DNA of 33,812 nucleotides from Rhodopirellula maiorica SM1 (GCF_000346295.1 NZ_ANOG01000926.1:1-33812), one strand, 5' to 3'; positions 8,018 through 17,100 are shown, numbered from the stretch's first letter. The notes: a model not told the origin generated them from the letters alone. Numbers and translations: made by a program.

Positions 8018-8716
8018 TCAAGCACTAACGTGGCAGCGAAACGTGACGGTGGTTGGACAACTTGGTTTGGCGGCCAGCGTCAGTTGTCCTCCCACGAGTT
8101 CCGCACGTCCTTTCATCGACCGAATCCCAAAGCGGTCCGAAGAAACATCTTGGGGGTCGAATCCGACCCCGTTGTCCTCGACGACGAGGGTCAACGTTTG
8201 ATCATCGACATTGGCGGCGACGCGAACTTCCGTCGCCATGCCATGACGTGCGGCATTGCGGATCGCTTCAATGGTGATTCGATAGGCCGCCGTGGCAACG
8301 TCTTCGGGCAACGCCATCGCCGCATCAGAAACATTCCACTGGATCACAGTGCGACGCTGAGCTGCATCGTCGAGAATCCGCGTCAGCGTTTCCGCAGCGG
8401 CCGCTGACCAAGTTCGATGCCGCAATTCCGCAGGGTAGGCCGCCCCCAGAATTTGTCGACCGGTCTGCAATGCCTGGTCAACCCACTTCGTTATTTTTTC
8501 AAGCTGCTCGCGGCGTTCCACAGCCGCCGGATCCGAATCGCCGGTCGGCTCGCGATCGTGGCGATCGATCAAGTGATGCAGACCTGCCGAAGCCCCAAAG
8601 ATTAACGGCAACAGCGCGTCATGAATCTCGTGACCAATGGCCGCCCGTTCGGCCTCGATCAAACGCGAATTTTCAAGTCGTTGATCGTCGCTCGGCTGGA
8701 AATCGGCTGCGCTCAA
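8018..8716 (-). CDS. Soluble sensor histidine kinase, HisKA_3/NarX-like
   Basis: A cytosolic histidine kinase of 232 residues with no membrane helix and no sensor domain. The H box is ERAAIGHEIHDALLPLIFGA with the phosphoacceptor His at about 32; the HATPase domain shows the N box EAIRNAARHG, G1 box VVEDNGVGFD and a G2-like stretch FGIRSMKGRAELVGG. The start is uncertain: TTG 8716 overlaps the stop of the STAS gene as TTGA and has AAAGG nine bases upstream; an earlier TTG at 8725 is too close to that site. Coupling to the STAS gene suggests that the two proteins work together. No response regulator is visible in this window, so the partner is unknown. Confidence 0.87.
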   Translation of the reverse strand: MSAADFQPSDDQRLENSRLIEAERAAIGHEIHDALLPLIFGASAGLHHLIDRHDREPTGDSDPAAVERREQLEKITKWVDQALQTGRQILGAAYPAELRHRTWSAAAAETLTRILDDAAQRRTVIQWNVSDAAMALPEDVATAAYRITIEAIRNAARHGMATEVRVAANVDDQTLTLVVEDNGVGFDPQDVSSDRFGIRSMKGRAELVGGQLTLAAKPSCPTTVTFRCHVSA

Positions 8717-9078
8717 CCAAACCAACCTTTCTTGTCGAAGCTCGCCATTGCCTTCTCTTCGCCTTCTTGAATATCAAAAAGCTTATTCAGCTTGGTGATC
8801 TTGAAGACCTCCATCACGTTTGGCGAAACTTCACAAAACTTTAAACCCACCCCTTGAGCTTTACAACTTTTATTGAGCATCACCAATTTGGTGATCATTG
8901 CGGAGGACATGAACGAGACGCCGCGAAAATTGAGCAGCATCTTTTTGTGAACCGCTTGTGGGACCGACTCTTGAAGTTCGCGTCCAACCTGCTCGATGCG
9001 TTGACTGTCAAGAATCTTGCTGTCGGTAAACCCAACCAACAAAATATCATTAACTACTTGGGTGGTGATTGCCGACAT
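8713..9078 (-). CDS. STAS-domain protein, anti-sigma factor antagonist type
   Basis: A single-domain protein of 121 residues in the SpoIIAA/RsbV-like STAS family, which usually binds an anti-sigma kinase or a signalling partner and is switched by serine phosphorylation. The fold is visible as NDILLVGFTDSKILDSQRIE, then KKMLLNFRGVSFMSSAMITK, then LKFCEVSPNVMEVFKIT. Ser58/Ser59 fall at the position of the regulatory serine (DSSG in the family, here MSSA). I chose ATG 9078, since the upstream extension to 9249 is not family-like. The stop overlaps the histidine kinase start. A conventional SpoIIAB/RsbW kinase gene is not seen; the histidine kinase may take that place. Confidence 0.9.
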   Translation of the reverse strand: MSAITTQVVNDILLVGFTDSKILDSQRIEQVGRELQESVPQAVHKKMLLNFRGVSFMSSAMITKLVMLNKSCKAQGVGLKFCEVSPNVMEVFKITKLNKLFDIQEGEEKAMASFDKKGWFG

Positions 9079-9268
9079 ACAGTGCTTTCGAAGGATGGGA
9101 AAGGGGAAAGCGGGTTCCCGTCCAGTGACGGTTTCCCCTAATAGATTATCAGCCGAAACCGCTGCTGGCAATTCACCCACACCAAGCAAACGACGTGGAA
9201 AAGCGATTAAGCGAATCGCGTCGGCACTGGATTTCTTCATTCGCTGCATTCACGATGCTGATCGCGGC

Positions 9269-10018
9269 CTAGGGATCAAAATCATCAAGCTGATCGACCA
9301 ATGAATCCAGCCGGTCCGAGGTGGCCGGACGAGTGACCGACGGGGTCACCGAACCCACTTTGTCGTCGGCTCCCGCAGCCTCGGTCCGCTTTCCAGGACT
9401 CACATCCCCGGACAACGGCGGCAACGATGACGGCGTTTGCGGTTCGGTAGTGCGCTGCGGCGCGCTAGTGGACTGCGGCGTCACTGCGGGCGAGGACGTT
9501 CCCAACGACAGTGAGAACGTTTTCACCTGCTTGCTCGCATGCAGACGCAAAACCGATTCACGCAGCCTCTTGGCATCCGCAAACTGACGCAAATCAAAGG
9601 CGTAAATTCGCCTTGATCGCTGCGTGGGATCGGCCACGGCGTCGGGATCGTCTGGGTGCGGCCAACGCACGGCATCAATGCCAATCGCCTGCAATGCCTG
9701 AGTTGTCTGCGAAGCCGTTTGCCAATCCAACACCACCACGTCGCCGCTGATCGACTCGAGCGTTAGATGATCCGTCGAAGCGATCGAAACCGATTCGAGT
9801 CGGTTGACTAAGGTCAAATCAATCTCGGGCAACCCCAACAACTCGCCCAACACTGCATCCACACTGCAACCAGCGGTCGTCGCGCTGTCTTGTTGCAATC
9901 TGTCTTGTTGCGATCTGTCTGGCTGCGATCCCCCAGTCGACGCGTTGGAATCGACAGAGCCTTGTAGATCAGGGGCTGGGGGCGATTGAACGATCACGAC
10001 GCTCAAGCGAACGGGCAT
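9269..10018 (-). CDS. Hypothetical protein with low-complexity segments, 249 aa
   Basis: Not recognised. A short hydrophobic start (MPVRLSVVIVQ) is followed by a Gln/Ser/Asp-rich tandem repeat region, a globular-looking core (about 55-165: VLGELLGLPEIDLTLVNRL, GDVVVLDWQTASQTTQALQA, RIYAFDLRQFADAKRLRESV) and a Pro/Ser/Thr-rich tail ending in acidic RLDSLVDQLDDFDP. The core alternates beta and alpha in a way reminiscent of receiver-like folds, but no catalytic Asp/Lys set can be assigned. ATG 10018 has GGAG eight bases upstream. It overlaps the end of the ATPase gene by 50 bases, so the two are probably co-translated. Confidence 0.72.
   Translation of the reverse strand: MPVRLSVVIVQSPPAPDLQGSVDSNASTGGSQPDRSQQDRLQQDSATTAGCSVDAVLGELLGLPEIDLTLVNRLESVSIASTDHLTLESISGDVVVLDWQTASQTTQALQAIGIDAVRWPHPDDPDAVADPTQRSRRIYAFDLRQFADAKRLRESVLRLHASKQVKTFSLSLGTSSPAVTPQSTSAPQRTTEPQTPSSLPPLSGDVSPGKRTEAAGADDKVGSVTPSVTRPATSDRLDSLVDQLDDFDP
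9885..9929. repeat. 15-bp tandem repeat, three copies, in-frame
   Basis: Three units of ctgtcttgttgcaat and close variants (starting at 9885, 9900 and 9915) encode the repeated Asp-Arg-Ser/Leu-Gln-Gln segment of the hypothetical protein. The period is a multiple of three, so copy-number change would keep the frame. Confidence 0.8.
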
Positions 10019-10739
10019 ACTGTTGTCTCCGAGATGTTTCAATCAAGTCGTAAAGGTCAAACCAAAGGTCGCGCAGATTCGTTTGCGGACCTAGCGCACG
10101 CCGCAGCAATTCTCGTCGCACTTGCGTTTGTTCGGACTCAGCGAGCGACGCGATCAACCATTCCGTCAACTCAAGTATCGTGTTGGAATCGAGCGTCGTG
10201 TCTCGCAGCGTCGCAAACCCACGATGCGAACGATGACTCGTCGCCAACACCGTTTGTCCCCAACGCTTCGCTCGCCGCCGAACGTACGCCACGGACCACC
10301 ACGATAACTGCTCGAGCCCGTCGATGATCAACAATCCCCTGTGCTGCGACTCCGTTCGGGCCTCACGCTGTTTCTCAGCCACACACTGAGCCATTTTTCG
10401 TTGATGAATGGAGCGTTCGGTCGCGGCGGCAAACCATCGGCGACACGATACATGATCCAGTGAAACCGATTGCGACGGGGGTTGATGCAGCTGAACTTCG
10501 ACAACTTTCGTGAAGCGGTGCATCAGCCGTGGCACGAGCGCGCGAATCAACGTTGACTTGCCCGATCCATGAGGCCCCGTGATCAGATGCAATGGGGCGT
10601 CACTAATCCGTTGAACCAAGTCATCGAAGACGTGCTCCGCATCCACCTGCTGCGCAACCAGAGACTCGAATTGATACTCGATTGCCCCGGGACGAACGAT
10701 TCGGGTGCAAAACGGATTGGAGGCATGAAAATCCACCAC
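9969..10739 (-). CDS. P-loop ATPase, AAA/TniB-ExeA-like
   Basis: A 256-residue nucleotide-binding protein. Walker A is GPHGSGKST at 55-63, Walker B is GLLIIDGLEQL at about 135-145, and VLATSHRSH further on matches a sensor-1-like strand with polar residue. The C-terminal part is helical and charged. The order and the size recall the ATPases of the ExeA/TniB/MNS type, but this is by pattern only. The N-terminal NPFCTRIVRPGAIEYQFES looks like a conserved lead-in motif. Start codon is GTG at 10739 (or GTG 10736), with AGG a few bases upstream and the previous gene ending 12 bases before. It is the fourth gene of the alpha-CTD/arrestin string. Confidence 0.78.
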   Translation of the reverse strand: MVDFHASNPFCTRIVRPGAIEYQFESLVAQQVDAEHVFDDLVQRISDAPLHLITGPHGSGKSTLIRALVPRLMHRFTKVVEVQLHQPPSQSVSLDHVSCRRWFAAATERSIHQRKMAQCVAEKQREARTESQHRGLLIIDGLEQLSWWSVAYVRRRAKRWGQTVLATSHRSHRGFATLRDTTLDSNTILELTEWLIASLAESEQTQVRRELLRRALGPQTNLRDLWFDLYDLIETSRRQQYARSLERRDRSIAPSP

Positions 10740-10751
10740 CGTGCCTAGGGC

Positions 10752-11351
10752 TTAGTATCGCTTCGCGCTCGAAGCGGTTGCCAACCGGCTCGAGCGACTG
10801 TGATGGACAAAGCCTTTTTTCAGATCCAACGATTTCTTGACGTCGGCGGGCAAACGCGATGGATTCGCACTGTCCTGGTTCGTCATCTCGCATCCTAGCG
10901 GCGCATTGGCTCGCAATCGGTTGGACACCAAATGGAACGGTTGTTCACTTACCGTTTCACGGGCCCCAGCGACAAACAATCGCAGTCGCAGACACCAACA
11001 CACGCGAATCAAGTGACCATGATAGCTCAGCGGCGTGTAAGGCAATTTGCACGACAACGACTGAGTCTCGGTGAGTCCGGCTTGCCGCAATTGTTGTTCA
11101 TCGAGTCGGTGAAAGTGATGAACATGCAGATCTTCGTCGCCTTTGCCTTCGGTATGCCAAAGCACAGAAATTTCGACACCTTGGACTTGATCCAGCGGTA
11201 CTCGGCTGATTCGCCAACGCGCCGTCACTTGGTCTCCCACCTCGTAAACCGCATCCTCCCGACACAACGCTACATTGACCGCGGGTTGCGTTTCGGTGGC
11301 AATCCGGGTGGATGAACGATGACGGGGAAACTTCGGCAGAACGATGGCCAA
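10752..11351 (-). CDS. Soluble arrestin-like fold protein, 199 aa
   Basis: No named family is certain. The segment VEISVLWHTEGKGDEDLHVH, then SLSCKLPYTPLSYHGHLIRV, then CWCLRLRLFVAGARETVSEQ matches the pattern of an arrestin C-domain (a string of beta strands; the GHLIRVCWCLRLRL strand pair is characteristic). The last ~50 residues are basic and probably disordered (DVKKSLDLKKGFVHHSRSS). The start is TTG 11351, with GGAGAG about 10 bases upstream; this places the first 82 bases inside the end of the upstream membrane-protein gene. Both products remain sensible in the overlap, so the overlap looks real. The partner is probably the arrestin-like domain of that membrane protein (inference). Confidence 0.72.
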   Translation of the reverse strand: MAIVLPKFPRHRSSTRIATETQPAVNVALCREDAVYEVGDQVTARWRISRVPLDQVQGVEISVLWHTEGKGDEDLHVHHFHRLDEQQLRQAGLTETQSLSCKLPYTPLSYHGHLIRVCWCLRLRLFVAGARETVSEQPFHLVSNRLRANAPLGCEMTNQDSANPSRLPADVKKSLDLKKGFVHHSRSSRLATASSAKRY

Positions 11352-12337
11352 GGGCGTGACTCTCCGGAAACGACGATCTTCCAGCGAATTGCATTATGAG
11401 AACCAACAAATGAATGCATGACGTTCTCGGGAAGTTCGATGGATAATTGTTGTTCCCAAGGGGCCTGTGGGTCAACCGCAACGTCTCGCTGATTTAGGAT
11501 TACTTGGCTAAACGCTTCGTATTTTTCCACCCTTACGTCCGTCCCTTGGCGATAAAACGTCTCTTCCTCGCAACATAAGAAAATTTTTAGCCGGCGAAGT
11601 TTTAGACGTCCCATTTGGCAAACATAGACTCGATAATCGTCGCCGGGGACCAACGGATGATGGCTAATTTCGACAATAGTCGCCCCAACCCCCGCAATCC
11701 GTCGCACTTGGGCGATGAATGATCGGAACGCCCACAACCCGATTCCACCTAACGGCAACAGCAAGAATGTCAAGATATGACGGGGGCGGTCGTAATATAT
11801 CCCCGAAACGACAACGGCTAACAAGACAAACCAAACCGTGTTCCAAAGCAGCGCCAACAGCGCCGGGCCCATCACGCCGCCATCGTCTGGGTTGGACATT
11901 GCCAACCGATAGGTCAACCGTTCACCGGGACTGTCGGTCAGCAACCGACCCTGCGGAACACTGGGCAATTTGGAATCGTCGTCCACCGCAGGACCGATGA
12001 TTTCGATCGATCCGCTGCGGCTGGCCTTTGCCGACCGACGTTCGTGGCTGGTCGCCAAACTGCTGAGCCGGATCAGCAGCCCGCCACCGCCACTGGCGAT
12101 GGCCGCCAGCGAGAGAATGCCAAACACCCAAAAGCTGAGTGAGCTCGAAAGGGTCTCAGCCGACCCTTCGAGTGCCTGTTCGGGGGCAAATCGAGCGATC
12201 ATGACGACCGAGATGCCAAACACGCCCAGCAAAAACAGCGAAACATAAAAGACCGCTTCGCCCGCCAATCCACTGAGCGCATGCCCTAAACGTCGCTTGC
12301 CCCGCTTCTTGCTCCATGGCTTTGGGAATCGGGGCAT
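11270..12337 (-). CDS. Four-helix membrane protein with C-terminal arrestin-like domain
   Basis: A 355-residue inner-membrane protein. The N-terminus is very basic (KPWSKKRGKRR), suggesting a cytoplasmic start. Hydrophobic segments lie at about 28-49, 66-88, 159-181 and 187-206, with a polar loop of about 70 residues between the second and third. Residues ~217-345 look like an arrestin-type beta sandwich: IVEISHHPLVPGDDYRVYVC, LRRLKIFLCCEEETFYRQG, LSIELPENVMHSFVGSHN, AIRWKIVVSGESRPWPSF. By topology the domain should be cytoplasmic. ATG 12337 lies 6 bases after the alpha-CTD gene. I know no function; it may anchor the soluble arrestin-like protein and ATPase at the membrane. Confidence 0.78.
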   Translation of the reverse strand: MPRFPKPWSKKRGKRRLGHALSGLAGEAVFYVSLFLLGVFGISVVMIARFAPEQALEGSAETLSSSLSFWVFGILSLAAIASGGGGLLIRLSSLATSHERRSAKASRSGSIEIIGPAVDDDSKLPSVPQGRLLTDSPGERLTYRLAMSNPDDGGVMGPALLALLWNTVWFVLLAVVVSGIYYDRPRHILTFLLLPLGGIGLWAFRSFIAQVRRIAGVGATIVEISHHPLVPGDDYRVYVCQMGRLKLRRLKIFLCCEEETFYRQGTDVRVEKYEAFSQVILNQRDVAVDPQAPWEQQLSIELPENVMHSFVGSHNAIRWKIVVSGESRPWPSFCRSFPVIVHPPGLPPKRNPRSM

Positions 12338-12343
12338 ACGTGT

Positions 12344-12619
12344 CTACGAAACCACCGCAGTGACTTCGCGACCAGGACGATAGAATCCGAGCTCTTCAAG
12401 TGCCGCGTACACTTCTTCGAGCGTCTTTTCACCAAAGTTGCTGATCCCCAGCAATCGCCGCGGAGTGGCGTTCAAAAGATCACGGACCGTCAAAATCCCT
12501 GTCTCTTCCAAACAATTGGTCGTTCGAACCGAAAGCCCCATCTCCGCAATGCTGAGGTCCAATCGTTCGCGGCGAAGGCGTGCTTCCTCTTCCGCTCGGC
12601 TCAATGGAATACGTGTCAT
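12344..12619 (-). CDS. Stand-alone RNA polymerase alpha-subunit C-terminal-domain-like protein
   Basis: A 91-residue protein whose residues ~20-80 match the helix-hairpin-helix alpha-CTD of RNA polymerase: SVRTTNCLEETGILTVRDLL and LLGISNFGEKTLEEVYAALEELG. Residues that contact UP-element DNA in E. coli alpha (R265, N268, G296, K298, S299) line up with R32, N35, G63, K65 and T66 here. The assembly/catalytic alpha-NTD is absent, so this is not rpoA. The 20-residue N-terminus is a charged helix. ATG 12619 has GGGAG 11 bases upstream; the longer start at 12700 is unlikely. It heads a compact minus-strand string with arrestin-like proteins and an ATPase. It could be a transcription factor that mimics alpha-CTD; this is inference. 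Confidence 0.85.
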   Translation of the reverse strand: MTRIPLSRAEEEARLRRERLDLSIAEMGLSVRTTNCLEETGILTVRDLLNATPRRLLGISNFGEKTLEEVYAALEELGFYRPGREVTAVVS

Positions 12620-12832
12620 TGTCTTCAACTCCCTTTTCAACAAATTGCCAACAAAATGCGTCCACACTGAATCGCAGAGTTTGCCGTTTGCCACACACAA
12701 ACGATGCCCCTTGATTCTGGGCCGAGATATTAGGCAATCCTGCGACGCAAAGCAAACGTCTTCGCGAAAATTTCGTCAGCAATTTCCCAGCAAAAATGCT
12801 AGCAAAGAGGGTTTGGCGACCGACCGGCGGGG

Positions 12833-13948
12833 TTAAGGGTTGGGTACAGTCATCGGCTCGGAGAAGTCGAGTTGACCGTCCAAGGACGGACGGGTCTCGG
12901 ACGTTGACGGCGGCTGCGACGATCGAGGGACGAAAATCCGACTCGATTCAAGCGCTGCGGCGTCGTCATCGCTTGCCGCCGGGGTTGGCGTGGTGGGAAG
13001 CATCTCGACGTCTCCACTGTACGATGGCGAATCGGGTTCGAGATCCGAAAGGGATCGAGTTTCAGCACCTGAATAGGGCGACTGACTTTGCCACGATTCG
13101 GGCGACAACATGACTTCCTTGCTGTGTGGTTGCTGCGCCATCGGGACACCAATCAATCCAGGGGTCACCGGAGCGATCGTGCTGATCGTTTCAGGATGAG
13201 GGCAGGGAGTTTGGCACTTGCAGCAGCGGTCGCATGTTTGCGTGGCCTGCCAAAACATCAACTCTTCGCAAAACGTGCGGCCTGCGACGTAGATGCGATC
13301 CCCAGGCAGCAGTTGATAATTGGTAGCGGTGTCACCCATTTGCGTGATTTCGCGATAGCAAATCGGCAGTGTCACGCGACATGAATGAGACGAGGTTGGA
13401 CGTGCCAGCAAAAGTTTGCAAGGTGCTGCGTCGCTAGTCAAACCACCGGCCGCCAAGATGCCATCCAACACGGTTTCGTAACCGGTCAATGGGTAGCTGC
13501 CGGGTGAATTGACTTCACCGAGCACATAGAAGCGATGCATCGCTTCGAGCAAGCGAATATTGATTTGGGTTTCTTCTTCGCCTTCTTCGATCAACGTTTG
13601 TTCAACGAGCGCTTCGGCATCTTCGAGCGTCAAACCGGCAACGACAACGCGGCCGTAACCGCCTAGATCGATGCTGCCGTCGGTCATCACGTGTTGATCG
13701 GCGGGCAATCGCACATCGCTGTCGAGTTTCACCGTTTCGATCAACAGCACGTCGCCCGGTTCGAGGTAGTGAGCTTCGACCACCGTCCGGTTGAGTTCAC
13801 GCGGCAGATTCGCAGGGCTGGGCGACCGTTGCAAAAGCTCTTCGGTCTGTTTGGTCAGATAGTGCCCGGTCGGAAACAGCGAAAGCCCTAATGCGCTGCA
13901 CCCTACCAAAGGCATTAGCAATACGGCGACGAGTAAAGTGCGGAACAT
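12833..13948 (-). CDS. Polysaccharide export lipoprotein, Wza-like
   Basis: A periplasmic/outer-membrane protein of 371 residues for capsule or exopolysaccharide export. A lipoprotein signal peptide ends in LVGC with Cys17. The Poly_export domain begins at HYLEPGDVLLIE (60-71) and contains VMTDGSIDLGGYGRVVVAGL; an SLBB domain follows at FYVLGEVNSPGSYPL (140-154) through PGDRIYV. Directly afterwards comes an unusual cluster CDRCCKCQTPC (239-249). The last ~110 residues are Pro/Ser-rich, disordered and acidic. I chose ATG 13948 because it gives the shorter signal peptide; TTG 13969 is the alternative. Wzc/Wzy-type partners are not in this window, but three glycosyltransferases are. Confidence 0.9.
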   Translation of the reverse strand: MFRTLLVAVLLMPLVGCSALGLSLFPTGHYLTKQTEELLQRSPSPANLPRELNRTVVEAHYLEPGDVLLIETVKLDSDVRLPADQHVMTDGSIDLGGYGRVVVAGLTLEDAEALVEQTLIEEGEEETQINIRLLEAMHRFYVLGEVNSPGSYPLTGYETVLDGILAAGGLTSDAAPCKLLLARPTSSHSCRVTLPICYREITQMGDTATNYQLLPGDRIYVAGRTFCEELMFWQATQTCDRCCKCQTPCPHPETISTIAPVTPGLIGVPMAQQPHSKEVMLSPESWQSQSPYSGAETRSLSDLEPDSPSYSGDVEMLPTTPTPAASDDDAAALESSRIFVPRSSQPPSTSETRPSLDGQLDFSEPMTVPNP

Positions 13949-14168
13949 GATGGGTAGGCCCCAAGGCAAGATAAAAATCGACTGAATTGATCCAGTCGGT
14001 TTTATCGTCCTAACAAGAGGGGCATCGCCGGTGCAATTGAGATGCTCGTGTATTTCTGCGTAAACCCTAAGGTTTCGCAGAATTTGGGAAACTCCGCTTC
14101 GAAAAATGCCACTGTCATCGACGTTTATCTCAAGTGAGCGCGTTCAGTGAGCATGACATCGAGGCGAG

Positions 14169-17100
14169 TTAGTCTTGGTTTTCGAAGGGGTTTTCCGAGC
14201 CGAACACGGCACAATTGATTCCCAAAACCTCGCTGATGATATAGCGTGCCACTTCGTCTCGAAGTGTCGCGAGCGGCCGCAACCTCAATTTCGGGTCGCT
14301 AAGCGTGCCTGCGACGTCGACATAGATGGTGCGGTTGCTAAGCAATTGATTGATACGGATGAAAAGAGCGACCGGCGAAAGCGAGGTAAACGAGGCGATT
14401 TGCAGGTAGACCTCCATCAATTGACTGGTTTGGAAGTTGCCGGTCGAAATCACCGCCTCGACATCCATGCGTAGGTTATCTAACTGTACGTAGCCATCGG
14501 CCCACACTTTGAGCTGCGGGCTACTGAGGACAAATTCATCGATGCGAGCCCGACCACGGGTGATGGTTCCACTGAGCTGGCCGTCTTCAATTCGAATTCC
14601 GGCCAGCGGAACCGCGCCGAGAAATCGCTGGGCCTCGCTTAGCCCTGGGATCGCCGAGGCTTGCGAGCCATCCAATTCGGTGGAAAAGGTTCCGCGTAGA
14701 TCTGCACTGCTAGCAATCGCTTCGCCCCCCAGTACCAACCTGCCGCGGACTTGACCATTGGCGTAGGAAAAGCTTCCGCCTCCCGCATCAGCGATAAACT
14801 TTGCAAAATTAACCCGCTCAAACGACCATTGGCTGGACAGATCGAAACGGTTGGGGCGGTAGGATGATTTGAGCTTCGCAACACCTTGCAATCGACCGCG
14901 AGCGACCTCGCCATGAATCGAAGAAAACGATGCATCCCATTGCCCGCTACCGAGCGAGTAGGAAGCAAGCATTCCGCTATTGGCATCGCCGACGGGAATG
15001 CCAGCGACCACGGCATCATGTGCTTGAACCGCACCTCGTGCCCGAATGGATCGCCCACCGGTAACGTGAAATTGGCCTGACAATTTTCCATCGACAAAAT
15101 CGGCAACCGATTCCGACAACAAACGAATCGACGGGGATGCATCGACTGCGGCGACTTGAACATCGATGTGGCCATCGTTCTCTAGCAAATCCCATTGGCC
15201 ACGCGCCGTGATCCGTCCTCCGCCGTAAAACCCGGCCACTCTGTCAACATCGACGCTGCTGCCGCTCGTACGTAATTCGATCTCCAGCCGGCGGGTAATC
15301 TGCACGGTGCCCAGCGCCAGATGGTCTAGCTGAATTCGAGCGGTCGACCGCAGCGGCGAATCCGGCTGTGATGACGCAACCGTACCTTCCAATTCAGCTT
15401 CGGCAGCCAATCCAGCTTCGGCAGCCAATTCGACTTCGGCGGACGCCAATCCGCGAAGTTGGCGGAATCGGGGTGCCAGCCATGACCGCTGCGGCAGCAG
15501 CACAACGATCCGATCGATGCGAATTCGATTGACCGACAAACGGATTTGCGAAGGGCGTTGCCACAGGTCTTGCCACGTCATGTCGTCTGTCACGTTGGAC
15601 TGCGTTACCACATTGACATCGCCCCCGAACAGATTTCCTTCAGCCGTCAGCTTGAACGACTCGTCGGATTTTGAAATCACAAGATTCATCTGGCCAATAT
15701 CGGCATCGCCCACTTTGATCGCATCAAGTTGGACTTGGACATCCCCGCTTTGATCGGCCAAACGGCTCCAATCGCCTGCCGGTAGGGTCCAATTGATCTC
15801 GCCCGATGAATTGGCCGAAACAACCACATCGGCTAGCGAAAACAATTGGGCATTGACGTTGGGCGACAATCCTTGCCAATTCAAATTCAATGTGCTGACG
15901 CCTTGATTGCCGAGTGACACCGAGGCGTCCCCAGAAATATCGCCACCAAATAGATGGGCGTCGATTTCAGAGAGTTCCCAGCGTTGATCCTGCAAGCTGT
16001 AATTGGCTCTCACATCCTGCACGATCAGATCATCACGTGGCGGAGTTCCCCTAGCACCGACAGGCTCGAGTTTCAAATGTTGTTGATCAAACTCGAACGC
16101 ATGTTCGATTAACCCCAGATCAACGCCCGCGATACTTAGTTGGGGTGACGCCACTTGTCCGGACAGCATCCATTCCTGCTGCGCTAATTCGCCGCTAGCG
16201 GTCGCGTCCAAATCGACTTGCCCCGCCGCGAAACGGTTGGCGTCGGCACCTGCAAGCTGTGCCAAGACACCCAAGGGAAGATCATTCGCGCGAATTGCAA
16301 ACGAAAACCGCTGCTGCCGCTCGAGTTCGATTCGCCCCTGCAAAGAAGCGGACAAATCTGGGGCCTCGGTCGAACGGATCTGCAAATCATTGGCGATCAA
16401 CACGCCATCGGCAATCGAGATCGATGCCGACTGAACATCCAATGGCAACGCGTCGCCACGTGCCAAAGAGTCGATTCGTAATTGTGTCATCGCATTCCAA
16501 CTGCGGATTTCACGAATCGTTTTCAGCGGCGCCCGAAACTGAATCTCGCCCGAGACCACCCCATGCAGTGGTTGCTGATCGTTACGTGCCTGAATGGCGA
16601 GAATCAATTGATGCAGCGGCTGGATCGCCACCGACTCCGTTGTGATCGCGGCATCGATGTCACCGAGCGGCGACAACTGTAGCGTCGCAGCCCCGCTGAC
16701 CCTGCCGGCGCCGGGGCGGTTGACTTGACGGGCCGCTGACGGACGGGCCGCTGACGGAAGGGCCGCTGACGGAAGGGCCGCGTCGATCAAACGCCCATTG
16801 ATTTTGTCCACCGTCATCACGCCATCGGCGATCTGAACATGTGTTTGGAAATCTTCGAGCACCAATTGCTCGAGTTTTAACCGCGGCGAGCGGACGAGGC
16901 CTTCGAGTCGATATTTCTTGGTGTCGGTCAGCGCGGTGAGGGGGACCGAGACGTTCAGATTGACCGAAACTGTCCCCTCCATTTCAATCGGAATCCCGAT
17001 ACCCAACCGCTCCAAACGTTCACTGAGTCGTTTGACATCGACCGAGTCGAAATCCCACGACGTGGTCCAGTAACGGGTATTGTCGTTTGCAGCAGCCGGT

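Noticed and set aside
13025-13045. A tRNA T-loop-like GGTTCGA sequence
   Set aside because: It lies inside the Wza-like gene, and no acceptor, anticodon or D-arm pairing is found around it.
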